This document shows positions 9,200-18,420 of a DNA stretch of 64,000 nucleotides, in pieces. The stretch spans positions 3,038,001-3,102,000 of the forward strand of contig JAWPMV010000001.1 in the NCBI GenBank assembly GCA_033391075.1. The letters run 5' to 3'. This DNA comes from Bacteroidia bacterium (GTDB lineage Bacteria; Bacteroidota; Bacteroidia; J057). The position numbers and the translations under genes are program-made. The notes beneath the pieces were generated by a model. The model had not been told where the DNA came from. It worked only from the letters and a program-made list of their open reading frames with translations, and did no database searches. The stretch's first letter is position 1; each line of letters opens with the position of its first letter.

Positions 9200-9865
9200 A
9201 TGAGCATGGATCCTATAAATATCTTCATAGCAGACGCAGCATTCCTTGTGAGAGAGGGTATAAAGGCGGTGATACGGGATAAAGACTATATGAAGGTAGT
9301 TGGAGAAGCCGTCCATTCCGACGAATTAAAAAAGAAGCTTAAAGAAACCGCTTCAGATCTTGTTATCATCGATTATGAAGCCTCGGATTCTTTTGATGTA
9401 GATGACATCAAACATGTCATCCACCAAAATCCAGATACCAATGTACTTGTGATCTCTACTGATTATGAAAAAGATCGGGTTCTCAAGGCAATCAATTATG
9501 GGGCGAAAGGCTTTTTGTTGAAAGAATGTGATCAAACAGAAATATTGGGGGCCATTCATGCCGTTTCCAAGAATGATAAATTTTTCTGTGGGAAAGTTCT
9601 GGATATCATTTTGGAAAGAAATACTCCCAGCTTCAGCAAAAGCATAGATGACAATTGCGACCCTACCCTACTTACGCATCGGGAAATTGAGATCGTGAAA
9701 TTGATGGCAGAAGGATGTCCGGCTCAGGAAATTGCTGACAAACTTTATCTAAGCATCCATACGATCTATACCCACCGCAAAAATATCATGCGCAAATTAG
9801 GAGTAACAACTGCAGCTGAAGTCATTCTCTACGCGATCAATACTTCCCTGATCGAAGCCAATTAG
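9200..9865 (+). CDS. NarL/FixJ-type response regulator
   Basis: 221 residues: an N-terminal receiver domain (about 1-125) and a C-terminal LuxR/GerE helix-turn-helix (about 155-215, [25 protein letters not shown]). The likely phosphoacceptor is Asp58 (LVIIDYEAS), and the conserved Lys lies in GAKGFLLKE. The first acidic patch normally reads D-D; here it is IADAAF, so one Mg-binding acid is Ala13, which may weaken phosphorylation. No histidine kinase gene is adjacent. A second ATG two codons downstream (9206) is an alternative start. The stop overlaps the convergent threonine aldolase stop by 4 bp. Confidence 0.88.
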   Translation: MSMDPINIFIADAAFLVREGIKAVIRDKDYMKVVGEAVHSDELKKKLKETASDLVIIDYEASDSFDVDDIKHVIHQNPDTNVLVISTDYEKDRVLKAINYGAKGFLLKECDQTEILGAIHAVSKNDKFFCGKVLDIILERNTPSFSKSIDDNCDPTLLTHREIEIVKLMAEGCPAQEIADKLYLSIHTIYTHRKNIMRKLGVTTAAEVILYAINTSLIEAN

Positions 9866-10878
9866 GCTAACTCCCGAATTATTTTTTGAGTTTTTTCCAG
9901 GTCTTCCTCATGAAAATCGAGGTGAGTAACCATGCGTATATAACTTTTCCCAAAAGAAGAGGCCAATAAACCATTATCCTTTAGATTTGTCAGGACTTCG
10001 TTTCTTCCGTAACCTTCTTCTACCTCAAAAATGACAATATTGGTCTCAGCAGGCAAACTGGCTTTTACCCAATCCTGCTCCAATAAAGTAGTTTCTATGC
10101 TTTTGGCTCTTCGGTGATCTTCAGAGAGTCTTTCTATATGATTATCCAGGGCATACAATCCTGCAGCTGCGATATAACCCGCCTGCCGCATTCCTCCTCC
10201 CAGGCGTTTCCGCACCCGATCCGCTTGTTTGATATCTTCCTTGCTTCCCACAAGTACCGAGCCTACAGGGGCTCCCAGGCCTTTGGATAGACAAACAGAA
10301 ATAGTATCAAAGTATTTTCCATAATCAGAGGCCTTATCTCCACTTGCTACAAGTGCATTAAACACGCGTGCACCATCCAGATGAAGCCGCAAAGCATATT
10401 TTTTACACACTTCAGAGATGGCCGCTATATCTTCCAACTGGTAATAGCATCCTCCTCCTTTATTACAGGTATTTTCTAGTGAAACCAGGCTGGTACGTGG
10501 ATAGTGAACATTGTCTTCATTGACACTTTCTTCAACCTGTTCGGCTGTCAGGCGCATACGATCTCCCACCAAAAGTCGGGCGCTTACCATAGAAGTTGCA
10601 GCCATACCTCCCCCTTCATACAAATAGATATGAGAATGCTGATCACAAATCACCTCATCTTGTGGTTGGGTAGAAATTTTGATTGCAATTTGATTGCACA
10701 TGGTACCGGAAGGACAAAATAAAGCAGCTTCTTTCCCAAAGAGTTCAGCCAATCTTTCCTGGAGCAAATTTACCGTCGGGTCTTCTCCATAAACATCATC
10801 TCCAACAGGAGCTTTTTGCATACTTTCCAACATCTGGGCCGTTGGACGCGTCACTGTATCAGAGCGTAGATCAATCAT
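9862..10878 (-). CDS. Low-specificity L-threonine aldolase (PLP enzyme)
   Basis: 338 residues from the ATG at 10878 ([13 protein letters not shown], the family N-terminus); an in-frame ATG three codons earlier is less likely. Fold-type I PLP motifs are present: [11 protein letters not shown] (Asp contacting the PLP ring nitrogen) and [14 protein letters not shown], whose Lys (about residue 199) forms the Schiff base. The enzyme cleaves threonine or allo-threonine to glycine and acetaldehyde. It is convergent with the response regulator gene and appears monocistronic. Confidence 0.93.
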   Translation of the reverse strand: MIDLRSDTVTRPTAQMLESMQKAPVGDDVYGEDPTVNLLQERLAELFGKEAALFCPSGTMCNQIAIKISTQPQDEVICDQHSHIYLYEGGGMAATSMVSARLLVGDRMRLTAEQVEESVNEDNVHYPRTSLVSLENTCNKGGGCYYQLEDIAAISEVCKKYALRLHLDGARVFNALVASGDKASDYGKYFDTISVCLSKGLGAPVGSVLVGSKEDIKQADRVRKRLGGGMRQAGYIAAAGLYALDNHIERLSEDHRRAKSIETTLLEQDWVKASLPAETNIVIFEVEEGYGRNEVLTNLKDNGLLASSFGKSYIRMVTHLDFHEEDLEKTQKIIRELA

Positions 10879-10957
10879 GAAAAGCAAAAATGAAAATTTC
10901 GAAAGGTGAAGGTAAGTAATAATTCATATTTGCCTAAATATCAATTATATTAATATC

Positions 10958-11389
10958 ATGAAGGATCCATTCAAAAAGCTCGGTGATGTCGTGCAGGGGA
11001 AAAGAGAGATAATCCGGGGGAAACGCCTCACGAAAAAGAGAGGAAATTTAACCGGAGTTTGTGCGGGAATCGCTGATTATCTGGAAGTTGACCCCGTGCT
11101 GGTTCGGGTAGGCTTTATTGCTGCCTCATTCTTTTCCTTTGGAGCAAGTATTGTTGCATACCTGGGGCTTTCCGTTTTTCTCCCCAAGGATGAAGCGGAG
11201 AAGTGGGGGCCTAATCACTACACCTACGATGAGCATGAAAAATTTGTCGAGGAACAGTTCCTCGAAGAAAAACAGGTGATTAAAACTTCTGACCCTTTGG
11301 CTGGTACCGCATTGGAAGTTTGCCCAAATTGCGATACAGTTGCTAAACCAAATTCAAAATTTTGCCATAAATGCGGAACGATGCTCTAA
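10958..11389 (+). CDS. PspC-domain protein with C-terminal zinc ribbon
   Basis: 143 residues. The PspC domain (about 23-78) starts KRLTKKRGNLTGVCAGIADYLEVDPVLVRVGF and includes one membrane helix (AASFFSFGASIVAYLGLSVFL). After a charged linker the protein ends in a CxxC-N-CxxC zinc ribbon (CPNC then CHKCGTML). PspC-type proteins act at the inner membrane in envelope stress responses; the ribbon tail is an addition. Its last 19 bp overlap the start of the M48-like gene, which points to translational coupling and a shared function. Confidence 0.85.
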   Translation: MKDPFKKLGDVVQGKREIIRGKRLTKKRGNLTGVCAGIADYLEVDPVLVRVGFIAASFFSFGASIVAYLGLSVFLPKDEAEKWGPNHYTYDEHEKFVEEQFLEEKQVIKTSDPLAGTALEVCPNCDTVAKPNSKFCHKCGTML

Positions 11390-12363
11390 CAGAGAAAATA
11401 CAGCTAAAAGGACTTTATTCTACAGAATACGAGCACCCCTTTGATCGCCAATCGCTTGACAAACTGGAAAATACCCGTGGACTGGAAATGCTCACGAACA
11501 GGGTGCTTGATTACGGTTTAGAAAAATACCTCCATATTAAACATACCGGAGATAATATCCGGGTTGAAAAGGAGACCATTCCAGAGATTTATGATATCCT
11601 CATCGAAGCCTGTCGAATTCTTGATATGAGAGATGTGCCGGAATTGTATATCAATCTGGAAGACAAAATTAAATCATTCACAAGTGGCGAAAAGCAAAGG
11701 ATCATTGTCCTGAGTAGTGGAGCCATCGATCTTCTCAATTCTGAGGAGCTTCTTTTTCTTCTGGGTAGAGAATTGGGCCACATTCGAAGCAATCATGTGC
11801 TCTATCGCATGATGGCTGATTCTCTGACGATCCTTTCTCAATTGATCAGTGATGTTACCCTGGGTCTTGGAAATCTGGTTACCATGCCGCTAAAAGTGGC
11901 CCTTATGCACTGGTACCGTATGTCAGAGTTTACTGCAGACAGAGCAGGTCTTCTCTGCTGCCAGGATGTAGATGTGGCGGCACAGGCATTGATCAAAATG
12001 GCAGGACTACCCCTAAAGTATCATGGCCGGGTAAAAACGGAGCACCTTCGGAAACAGTCTCATGATTTCGACAAACTGGAAGCCGGGAATTTTGATAAAC
12101 TGATCCGCTTTGTTGCCAGCTATGAGAATTCACATCCTTTCACCATTATCCGAGCCTCACAGCTTTTTACCTGGATCGAAAGTGGGTCCTATATGAATAT
12201 TCTGAATGCTCATGGCCAAAAACGATTGCCAGTAGATGGTATATGCCCGAATTGTACAGCATCCTATACTACAGAGGATGCATTCTGTACCCAATGTGGA
12301 CAAAAGTTAACTTCCGAGGGAACGAAAGAAAACCCGGAGAAAGTTGATCCCCTCAGCGAATAA
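11371..12363 (+). CDS. M48-family peptidase homologue, probably inactive (RExxH), with zinc ribbon
   Basis: 330 residues. The fold matches cytoplasmic/membrane-associated M48 (Ste24/HtpX-like) proteins: a central SEELLFLLGRELGHIRSNH segment and a later SEFTADRAG, which carries the third zinc ligand (Glu186) and the usual Asp. The zinc motif should read HExxH, but the first His is Arg133 (codon AGA at 11767-11769), so it reads RELGH. This may abolish zinc binding and proteolysis. The C-terminus has a zinc ribbon (CPNC and CTQCG), like the overlapping PspC protein upstream. The start at 11371 lies inside the pspC-like gene. The 3' end overlaps the convergent glycosyltransferase gene by 57 bp. 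Confidence 0.85.
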   Translation: MRNDALTEKIQLKGLYSTEYEHPFDRQSLDKLENTRGLEMLTNRVLDYGLEKYLHIKHTGDNIRVEKETIPEIYDILIEACRILDMRDVPELYINLEDKIKSFTSGEKQRIIVLSSGAIDLLNSEELLFLLGRELGHIRSNHVLYRMMADSLTILSQLISDVTLGLGNLVTMPLKVALMHWYRMSEFTADRAGLLCCQDVDVAAQALIKMAGLPLKYHGRVKTEHLRKQSHDFDKLEAGNFDKLIRFVASYENSHPFTIIRASQLFTWIESGSYMNILNAHGQKRLPVDGICPNCTASYTTEDAFCTQCGQKLTSEGTKENPEKVDPLSE

Positions 12364-13026
12364 GATACGAGGATTGACTTTACTGAAGATGATGCCCGGT
12401 CGCAAGCTTACTTCGACTGATTTCATCGTCAAATCCTTTCTACGGTCAGATAAAAAGATAAATTCTAAATCCGCGAGATAACGCTTGATGGTTGTCTGTA
12501 AAAATACGTCTCGACCTTTGGCGTTAAAGCCTTTCAATCCACATTGTGTATCAGTAATGGAAATCCGCATGAAGGTCCTTGCCAGGAATCGAAGAAATTT
12601 TGAAACCTGAATGCGAAGCCAGGGCAAATGGGAATAATAAGAGCGGTCCTTTATCCCTATGGCTATATCTGTTTCCTTCTCTTTCAGCAATTGAAATATT
12701 TTGAGGAAACTTGGGGTTCGGTAAGGAAAATCTATATCTGTAAAAATGCAAATAGCTGCCTTTGACTTTGAAACACCCGAGCGCAAGGCAGCCCCTTTCC
12801 CCTGGTTAATTTTTATATCCAGAAATTCGAAAAAGGGTATGCTATTTCGCAATTTTTCTATGTCCTCAGGCAGTAAAGCTTTTGAGGAGCCGTCATTAAC
12901 CAAAATGAGGTGAATCCTCTCCTCTGGCAGTTCTTCTACAATTTCTTCATAGCCCTCAATCACACGTTCGGCCCATTCCTCAGCAGGATTGTAACAGGGG
13001 AGAACTATATCAAGACTTGCGTTCAA
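12307..13026 (-). CDS. Family 2 glycosyltransferase, polyprenyl-phosphate sugar synthase-like
   Basis: 239 residues. GT-A fold motifs are DIVLPCYNPAEEW (N-terminal strand), HLILVNDGSS (nucleotide-binding DGS), FTDIDFPYRTP (DxD-type metal site) and DTQCGLKGFNAKG, typical of dolichyl/polyprenyl-phosphate mannose or glucose synthases. No membrane helices are visible at the C-terminus. It starts 19 bp after the stop of the multi-spanning protein behind it on the same strand. The pair fits a route where this enzyme charges a lipid carrier and the membrane protein uses the sugar. Its 3' end overlaps the M48-like gene tail to tail. Confidence 0.87.
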   Translation of the reverse strand: MNASLDIVLPCYNPAEEWAERVIEGYEEIVEELPEERIHLILVNDGSSKALLPEDIEKLRNSIPFFEFLDIKINQGKGAALRSGVSKSKAAICIFTDIDFPYRTPSFLKIFQLLKEKETDIAIGIKDRSYYSHLPWLRIQVSKFLRFLARTFMRISITDTQCGLKGFNAKGRDVFLQTTIKRYLADLEFIFLSDRRKDLTMKSVEVSLRPGIIFSKVNPRILFAEGINFLRVFFRSLGS

Positions 13027-13044
13027 ATTAGCAGGATTGATTGG

Positions 13045-15363
13045 CTAGGGTTTGGGAGGCGAAAGGTAGTAATTGTTATACATCAGTTTCGCCTCAGCAT
13101 TCTCAAGGGGCAAATATACATCAATTGTTTCATCTCGTATCATGATTGAGCCTGCAATCGGAGAATTACCCTGTAAGTAAATTACCGCTTTATTGCCCGG
13201 AGATTTGAGCTTGAATCTATAATCTCGTCTTAGCCAATTTTTGTATACATTCATTTCGAAAAGCATCCCTTCATCCAGGTGAAAGATTTGCTTGTCATCT
13301 TTGTCAAATTCCTTGAAGTTAAAAGCAGGGAAACCCGCTTGCGCTTCTTCTATCTTAGCCCACACAGAGACTTCCATCCAATTAGTATCCGGGATATGAT
13401 TTTCAAATAAGATCAGAGGATCTCGTTTAGGGCCGACCCGTTCATGTTTGCCCAAATCAGCGAAATCTCCTTTTCCAAAATCTTCAAAAAAGAACCAGGA
13501 ACTATCGCTTAGGTAAAATTGATCCTGACGAAAGAGGCTGTCTTTTTCAGCTTCGAAACGAGAGAGAACTTCGGGTCCTTTACTAGCCAAATCCTTCAGT
13601 TCCAATTTATGTAATGAGTAATTGCCTCCATCATGAAGCAGACTTGCCTTGGCCAATAATTGTTGTTCCGGCCAACTGATAGGAACATTCTCATGTTTCA
13701 ATACCAAAATGGGCCGTTGATCTGGCATATCCTTGATGATTTCCTTCTCTACGTAGTCGGAAGAAAATAGCTGGACCAGTTTAGAAGAATTGGCCATAGA
13801 GGTACGGGACATACTCCCACAAGCCATAGGCAAACCTGTATGATAAGCCAATCGATATATTTGTTCTGTAATGCCAAAGGTTGTCCATTTAGGCACAAAT
13901 TTCTCCGAACCAATATTGAATACGGGAACGGGCAAAGCAGCTTGAAAGTCCTCAACCTTCATTCCTGCCTCTTCTATCCAGGCTTTATAATCCGGGGCAT
14001 CGTGTATAAAAGCATTTCTACCTCTATTGCTTTTTACGATATCCGCATGAATATCCGCATGAATTCCCGCATCCCAGAGCCAGAATACCAATCCAAGAAA
14101 AAGAATCCATGCTCCTATATTGCCCAGAGACTTCATTTTAAGCCTGCGATAAATCAAATAGAGGTATACAGCCGCATACATGGTAAAAACCGTGTAAAAG
14201 GCCCAGGCAAAGCGTCCAAGGGATCGAAACTGTTTCAAAGGTGGGACCAAATCTACCCAAAATGGATGTCCCCATTTTATGGGCATGGCCATAGCAAAAA
14301 TCAACAGCCATACAGAGGCCCAAAGTGCGATCCTCATTTCCCCAGGCAAAGCAAAACGGGTGATTCTCTTCCATCTTTTTCGCCAGCCATAAGCAATCAT
14401 ACGTGCCAGGGTAAGGAAGAAAACGGCTGTAGCTGTGAGTCCCACATATGAGAAAGCTTCCATGCTGGGATTCTTTCCGTGAAAGAAGCGATTATAGGCT
14501 TCATATAGAGGCCCTTGAACCGGCATGAATACCGTATGCCAATGCGCTTGATAGGATAAAATTCCAAATGGATTGGAAGGCCTGTCTTCTATGGGATCAG
14601 TGATCCACAAAAAGCTTTGGATAATCAGTACAGGGATCAGCAGAAAGAGAGTAGCTCGTGCAAAGCTTAGTCGCGCATCTTTTTTCTTTTGTCTCCATCT
14701 TTTTAATCCATACAGCCCCATATAAAGAAAAGAGAAAAGGGCGCCTATCAAGAGGTAATAGGCATGAACAAGGCCAGAAGCACTAAGGTAAATCAGAATC
14801 AAAGCCGTATAGAGCCATTTCCTCGAATCCTTTTGAGTCAGCTTGATGAGGAGCAACCACAAAATGGGAACGAAGCAGGTATAGGCCAATGCATAATGCC
14901 CGGCAAACCGATGGATCTGTGGACTTAGGAGAGCCAATAAGATAGATAATGGAATAGCATACACATGAGGCAACTGAAAATGCCGGGCTATCCGATGCAG
15001 GACCAACATTGAAATCAGAATGCTCAGGAAAATCATCCCATTGAGTATCCCAACGGTTTTATCTGCTATGGGAAAAATAGTATCGTCCCACCAATTGAGT
15101 ATCCAGGAAATAATGGGCTGATTATCTGTAAACAACACATGCTCTCCATAGGGATAATTCATCCCGCTAAAGTGAACCCCATGATCATATTTGATAAACC
15201 AGGCAGGAGTAAAGTAATTTTTGAGGGCATCCAGGCTCCCTCCCAGAAGGAAGTTATTCGGGTTCCAAAAGGCATCAACGAAAATCCTGTCCAGGACATA
15301 AATTCCCAGTATCAGGAGGATAATCGTAGGTAAGTATTTTTTGATCCTTTCGGCCACGTTCAT
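13045..15363 (-). CDS. Large multi-spanning membrane protein, GT-C glycosyltransferase-like
   Basis: 772 residues. About 10-12 membrane helices fill roughly the first 430 residues, starting with YLPTIILLILGIYVLD; a periplasmic C-terminal region of about 330 residues follows. The loop after helix 1 is long and aromatic (AWFIKYDHGVHFSGMNYPYG), as in GT-C enzymes that use lipid-linked sugars, though I cannot pinpoint a catalytic Asp. The adjacent polyprenyl-phosphate sugar synthase-like gene supports the call. The substrate is unknown. The first helix lies right at the proposed start, so the start is probably correct. Confidence 0.65.
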   Translation of the reverse strand: MNVAERIKKYLPTIILLILGIYVLDRIFVDAFWNPNNFLLGGSLDALKNYFTPAWFIKYDHGVHFSGMNYPYGEHVLFTDNQPIISWILNWWDDTIFPIADKTVGILNGMIFLSILISMLVLHRIARHFQLPHVYAIPLSILLALLSPQIHRFAGHYALAYTCFVPILWLLLIKLTQKDSRKWLYTALILIYLSASGLVHAYYLLIGALFSFLYMGLYGLKRWRQKKKDARLSFARATLFLLIPVLIIQSFLWITDPIEDRPSNPFGILSYQAHWHTVFMPVQGPLYEAYNRFFHGKNPSMEAFSYVGLTATAVFFLTLARMIAYGWRKRWKRITRFALPGEMRIALWASVWLLIFAMAMPIKWGHPFWVDLVPPLKQFRSLGRFAWAFYTVFTMYAAVYLYLIYRRLKMKSLGNIGAWILFLGLVFWLWDAGIHADIHADIVKSNRGRNAFIHDAPDYKAWIEEAGMKVEDFQAALPVPVFNIGSEKFVPKWTTFGITEQIYRLAYHTGLPMACGSMSRTSMANSSKLVQLFSSDYVEKEIIKDMPDQRPILVLKHENVPISWPEQQLLAKASLLHDGGNYSLHKLELKDLASKGPEVLSRFEAEKDSLFRQDQFYLSDSSWFFFEDFGKGDFADLGKHERVGPKRDPLILFENHIPDTNWMEVSVWAKIEEAQAGFPAFNFKEFDKDDKQIFHLDEGMLFEMNVYKNWLRRDYRFKLKSPGNKAVIYLQGNSPIAGSIMIRDETIDVYLPLENAEAKLMYNNYYLSPPKP

Positions 15364-15453
15364 AAAATAAGCTCAAAGGTACATCACAGCTATTTAGGGG
15401 AAAAATTATGGATGAAAAATATGTACATTCGCAAAAAAGTAAATTTAACACAC

Positions 15454-16434
15454 ATGACTATTCACAAGTTAAACAACCAGAAAATCTCAGTATTTATCCT
15501 TGCTCTTTTTCTTTTTGCAACAAGCTGTAAAGGATCAAAAAAAGTAGCTGATGTTCCAGCAAAAGAAGAAAGCGGCATACTTCTCCAGGTAAATATGGAG
15601 AAAGGCCAGTCTTTCCGGTATAAGCAGGACATCAAACAGCAGATCAGCCAAAGTATCATGGGAATGGAAAATGAAATGTCCCAGAACATTGGTTTTGGTT
15701 TTGAAATGAGCGTGGTAGACGTAATAGATGGAAGACCCAAAGTAAAGGTAAGCTATCTTTCAGCTTCTTATATGATGGACAATCCCATGATGCAGGTAGA
15801 TTTTGATTCAGAAAAAAGCATGGAAAATGTTCCGGATGCAGCTTTGGGTGCCGCAGCCCTGATAGGATTAAATTTCTATGGCTATGTAAATAAAGAAGGT
15901 AATTTGGAAAATATGGAGGGCCTGGAAGCATTTCAGGAAGGTCTGATTGAAAACATGCGTAAGCTAAATCCAAATGTAAATGAAATGATGGTAGCTGCCA
16001 TGAAGGAGCAGTATTCAGCAGAGAAAATGCAAGAAAGCTTTTCAGGCCTAAGTGCATTCTATCCCAAGACCCGTGTTAATGTAGGAGATAGCTGGAACCA
16101 GAAGATGTCTATCAAGACTACCTTCGAAATGGATCTGGATACCGATTATACTTTAAATAAGGTGGAAGATGGAAAAGCCTATTTAGGAGTAAATTCTCGC
16201 CTGACAACCAATCCCGATACTCCTTTGGAAGTGCAGGGAATGCTATTGTCTTATGCAATGGAAGGCGACCAAACAGGAGAAACCATTGTTGATTTGAAAA
16301 CAGGCATGGCCATCAGTTCGACCATCAATCAGGACATAAATGGAATCATGACCATGGAAGGTGGGCAAATTCCTGAACCAACTGAAGTACCTATGGGGAT
16401 CAAGTCTATAACGACTATTACCTTGATTAAATAA
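15454..16434 (+). CDS. DUF6263-like lipoprotein
   Basis: 326 residues from the ATG at 15454 (MTIHKLNNQKIS), which gives a clean lipoprotein signal ending FLFATSC; the longer frame from 15412 adds only basic residues. The mature protein starts with a Gly/Lys/Ser linker and then has beta-rich repeats typical of DUF6263 proteins of Bacteroidota (QVNMEKGQSFRYKQDIKQQ near the start, AFYPKTRVNVGDSW in the middle). The family's role is unknown to me. It is divergent from the GT-C-like gene. Confidence 0.7.
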   Translation: MTIHKLNNQKISVFILALFLFATSCKGSKKVADVPAKEESGILLQVNMEKGQSFRYKQDIKQQISQSIMGMENEMSQNIGFGFEMSVVDVIDGRPKVKVSYLSASYMMDNPMMQVDFDSEKSMENVPDAALGAAALIGLNFYGYVNKEGNLENMEGLEAFQEGLIENMRKLNPNVNEMMVAAMKEQYSAEKMQESFSGLSAFYPKTRVNVGDSWNQKMSIKTTFEMDLDTDYTLNKVEDGKAYLGVNSRLTTNPDTPLEVQGMLLSYAMEGDQTGETIVDLKTGMAISSTINQDINGIMTMEGGQIPEPTEVPMGIKSITTITLIK

Positions 16435-16478
16435 GGGTTAAGCGAACGAGAACTCAATCAAGCTAATTGAGTTAAGAG

Positions 16479-16557
16479 AAGTTCAAGTGCAAGTGTCAAA
16501 TTCAAGCACAGGCATTCGCCTTAATTGAATTTGTACTTGATACTTGCAATTGAACTT
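16479..16557. repeat. Inverted copies of a dispersed short repeat (related to 36683-36718)
   Basis: Left arm 16479-16506 (starting AAGTTCAAGTGCAAGTGTCAA) and right arm 16525-16557 (ending CTTGCAATTGAACTT) are imperfect inverted copies of one another. They lie in the 140-bp gap between convergent genes. A third, single copy lies at 36683-36718. Both right-hand copies are preceded at a short distance by AGGCAT. The pair could fold into a long hairpin and act as a terminator, or be remnants of a small repeat element. Confidence 0.6.
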
Positions 16558-16574
16558 TATTTCAGCGCTGAGTG

Positions 16575-17915
16575 CTAACGGAAGAATTTCTCCACTTTAT
16601 GAATGACCGTTGGCAGCGTAAATACCACTACCCTGTCTCCTGCATGTATTTGCGTATGCCCATTTGCGATAAAGCCCTGAGCATCCCGGATTACACCCGC
16701 AATAATGGCATCCTTTGGAAAATTCAAGTCCTTGACCGGATATTTGGTGATTCGGCAGCCTTCATGGACAATAAACTCCAGAATTTCCGATTCCACATGA
16801 TGCAAGCTGGTTAAAGCCTCCACTTGCCCTCCCCGAACATGTCGGAAGATGTTATTAATGGTGATCATCTTCTTATTGATCAGGGTATCTATGCCTATGT
16901 TCTGGGAAAGGCTGATGTAATCAATGTTTTCCACCAAAGCTATCGTCCGTTTCACGCCATGGTTTTTAGCTACGAGGCAGGAGATGATGTTGGTCTCTGA
17001 GTTTCCGGTCAGGGCAATAAATGCATCCATTTCCCCTATTCCCTCTTCCTCCAAAAATTCCACATTGTTCCCATCTCCACAGATCACCATGGTTTCAGAA
17101 AGCTCATCTGCAAGGTCAAAGCATTTCCGCTTATCTCCATCAATGAGTTTGATCTTATATTTATTCTGGGTCCATTTAGCAAATTCTCGCCCAATAAGGC
17201 TTCCACCAAGGATCATGATGTCTTTGATCTCAAGTTTCGTCTTACCCGACAATTCTTCCAGGCGAGTGATGCAGGCGGGCGAACTGATGAAGTACACATG
17301 ATCCCCTGCCTTAAATAAATTGGCTCCACGAGGGATAATGGTTTCGTTTCCTCTTTGGATAGCCACAACCGTAAACTTAAAATCCGGATATTGTTTAGCA
17401 GCTTTAATGAGATTCAATCCTACGAGAGAAGCATTTTCTTCCAGCACTACTCCAGTCAAGGCCAACTTCCCATCTCCAAATTCAAATGCGTCTGTCAAAT
17501 TCGCTCTTTCGATCAGGCGCATGATCTCCTGTGCAGCCAGGTATTCGGGAAAAACCATGGAGTCGATTCCCAGGGTTCTCAAATCCAGGGCTTCTTTTTC
17601 GATTTGAAACTCAGGATTGAAAATTCGGGCGATGGTTCTTTTGGCTCCGAGATGTTTTCCAATAATTGCCGTAGTGATATTGGTTTCTTCTGAAGAAGTC
17701 GCTGCTATCAATAGATCAGCTTCTTCTATACCTGCTTCCTGAAGCAAATTGATAGAAATGGAATTTCCCTTTATAACTCCCACATCAATATGGGATTCTG
17801 CATAGGTCAATCTTTCCTCTGCTCTATCTATAAGAATGATATCGTGGTCTTCATGGGAGAGCATTTTTGCCACATGGAAACCGACTTCTCCGGCTCCGGC
17901 TATGATGATTCGCAT
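16575..17915 (-). CDS. trkA: Trk-type potassium uptake regulatory protein TrkA
   Basis: 446 residues from the ATG at 17915 (MRIIIAGAGEVGFHVAKML); an 11-residue longer frame lacks a family match. Two Rossmann RCK_N domains are visible (IIAGAGEVGFHVA at the N-terminus and IMILGGSLIGREFAKW in the middle), each followed by a TrkA_C-like domain. This matches the double-domain TrkA that binds NAD(H) and gates the TrkH potassium channel at the inner membrane. No trkH partner lies next to it; the adjacent stretch has no clear gene. Confidence 0.93.
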   Translation of the reverse strand: MRIIIAGAGEVGFHVAKMLSHEDHDIILIDRAEERLTYAESHIDVGVIKGNSISINLLQEAGIEEADLLIAATSSEETNITTAIIGKHLGAKRTIARIFNPEFQIEKEALDLRTLGIDSMVFPEYLAAQEIMRLIERANLTDAFEFGDGKLALTGVVLEENASLVGLNLIKAAKQYPDFKFTVVAIQRGNETIIPRGANLFKAGDHVYFISSPACITRLEELSGKTKLEIKDIMILGGSLIGREFAKWTQNKYKIKLIDGDKRKCFDLADELSETMVICGDGNNVEFLEEEGIGEMDAFIALTGNSETNIISCLVAKNHGVKRTIALVENIDYISLSQNIGIDTLINKKMITINNIFRHVRGGQVEALTSLHHVESEILEFIVHEGCRITKYPVKDLNFPKDAIIAGVIRDAQGFIANGHTQIHAGDRVVVFTLPTVIHKVEKFFR

Positions 17916-18420
17916 ATTATCAATAAATAAGAAGCCAAATTTAATCAATCAGGAGATATTTTTCAGCGGACTAAATTGGAAAATAAGAACCTTACATAAG
18001 TCGAAATTTTTTTATTTCCCATTCAAACCTCGCTTTTGACGGATCGCGCAAGCAATTCAGTGTTTAGTCAGCGATTCCTCCATATACCCTCCTACATCCT
18101 TACAAGGGACTTTTTTGGCAAGATTTCCTTTACGTACTTTACATTGTAACAGCGAGGAAATATAGGGTTATAAGAATGCTTATGAAAAATCAAACACCAG
18201 TTGTAGCAGGTCCTTGCAGCACAATCAGTATGCGCCAACGGAGCAAGTACCCTACAATAAAAACAATAGCTGAGCGGCCCAAAAACAAACAAACCGAGCC
18301 TGTGTTCGAAGTCATTTTTAGCCATCCCAGGAGACTATTTTTACTCCCGGCTGAAAATCAGGAATCAGGCTCATGAAATAACCAGAGATTATAAGCACTT
18401 TCTTTGAATCATGTGTTGTC
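17916..18420. other. Gene-poor 0.5-kb interval; possible small transcript on the plus strand
   Basis: No convincing protein gene is seen. A plus-strand frame of 66 codons (18176-18376) and a minus-strand one of 77 codons (18092-18325) overlap and neither has family features. A promoter-like pair (TTGG at 18115-18118, 16-nt spacer, TACTTTAC at 18135-18142, compare TAnnTTTG) lies about 280 bp before a strong plus-strand terminator at 18421-18450. A small RNA or short mRNA of roughly 300 nt would fit. I do not recognise RNase P, tmRNA or SRP RNA signatures. Confidence 0.35.

Noticed and set aside
14038..14075. Short tandem repeat ATATCCGCATGA inside the GT-C-like gene
   Set aside because: It lies in frame and codes for HADIHADI within a normal protein; only two to three units, no regulatory signal.
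18176..18376. A 66-codon plus-strand frame containing VVAGPCS, which resembles the DAHP synthase motif IAGPCSAES
   Set aside because: Only five or six residues match, the rest shows no aldolase-family pattern, and the length is far too short; treated as chance similarity.
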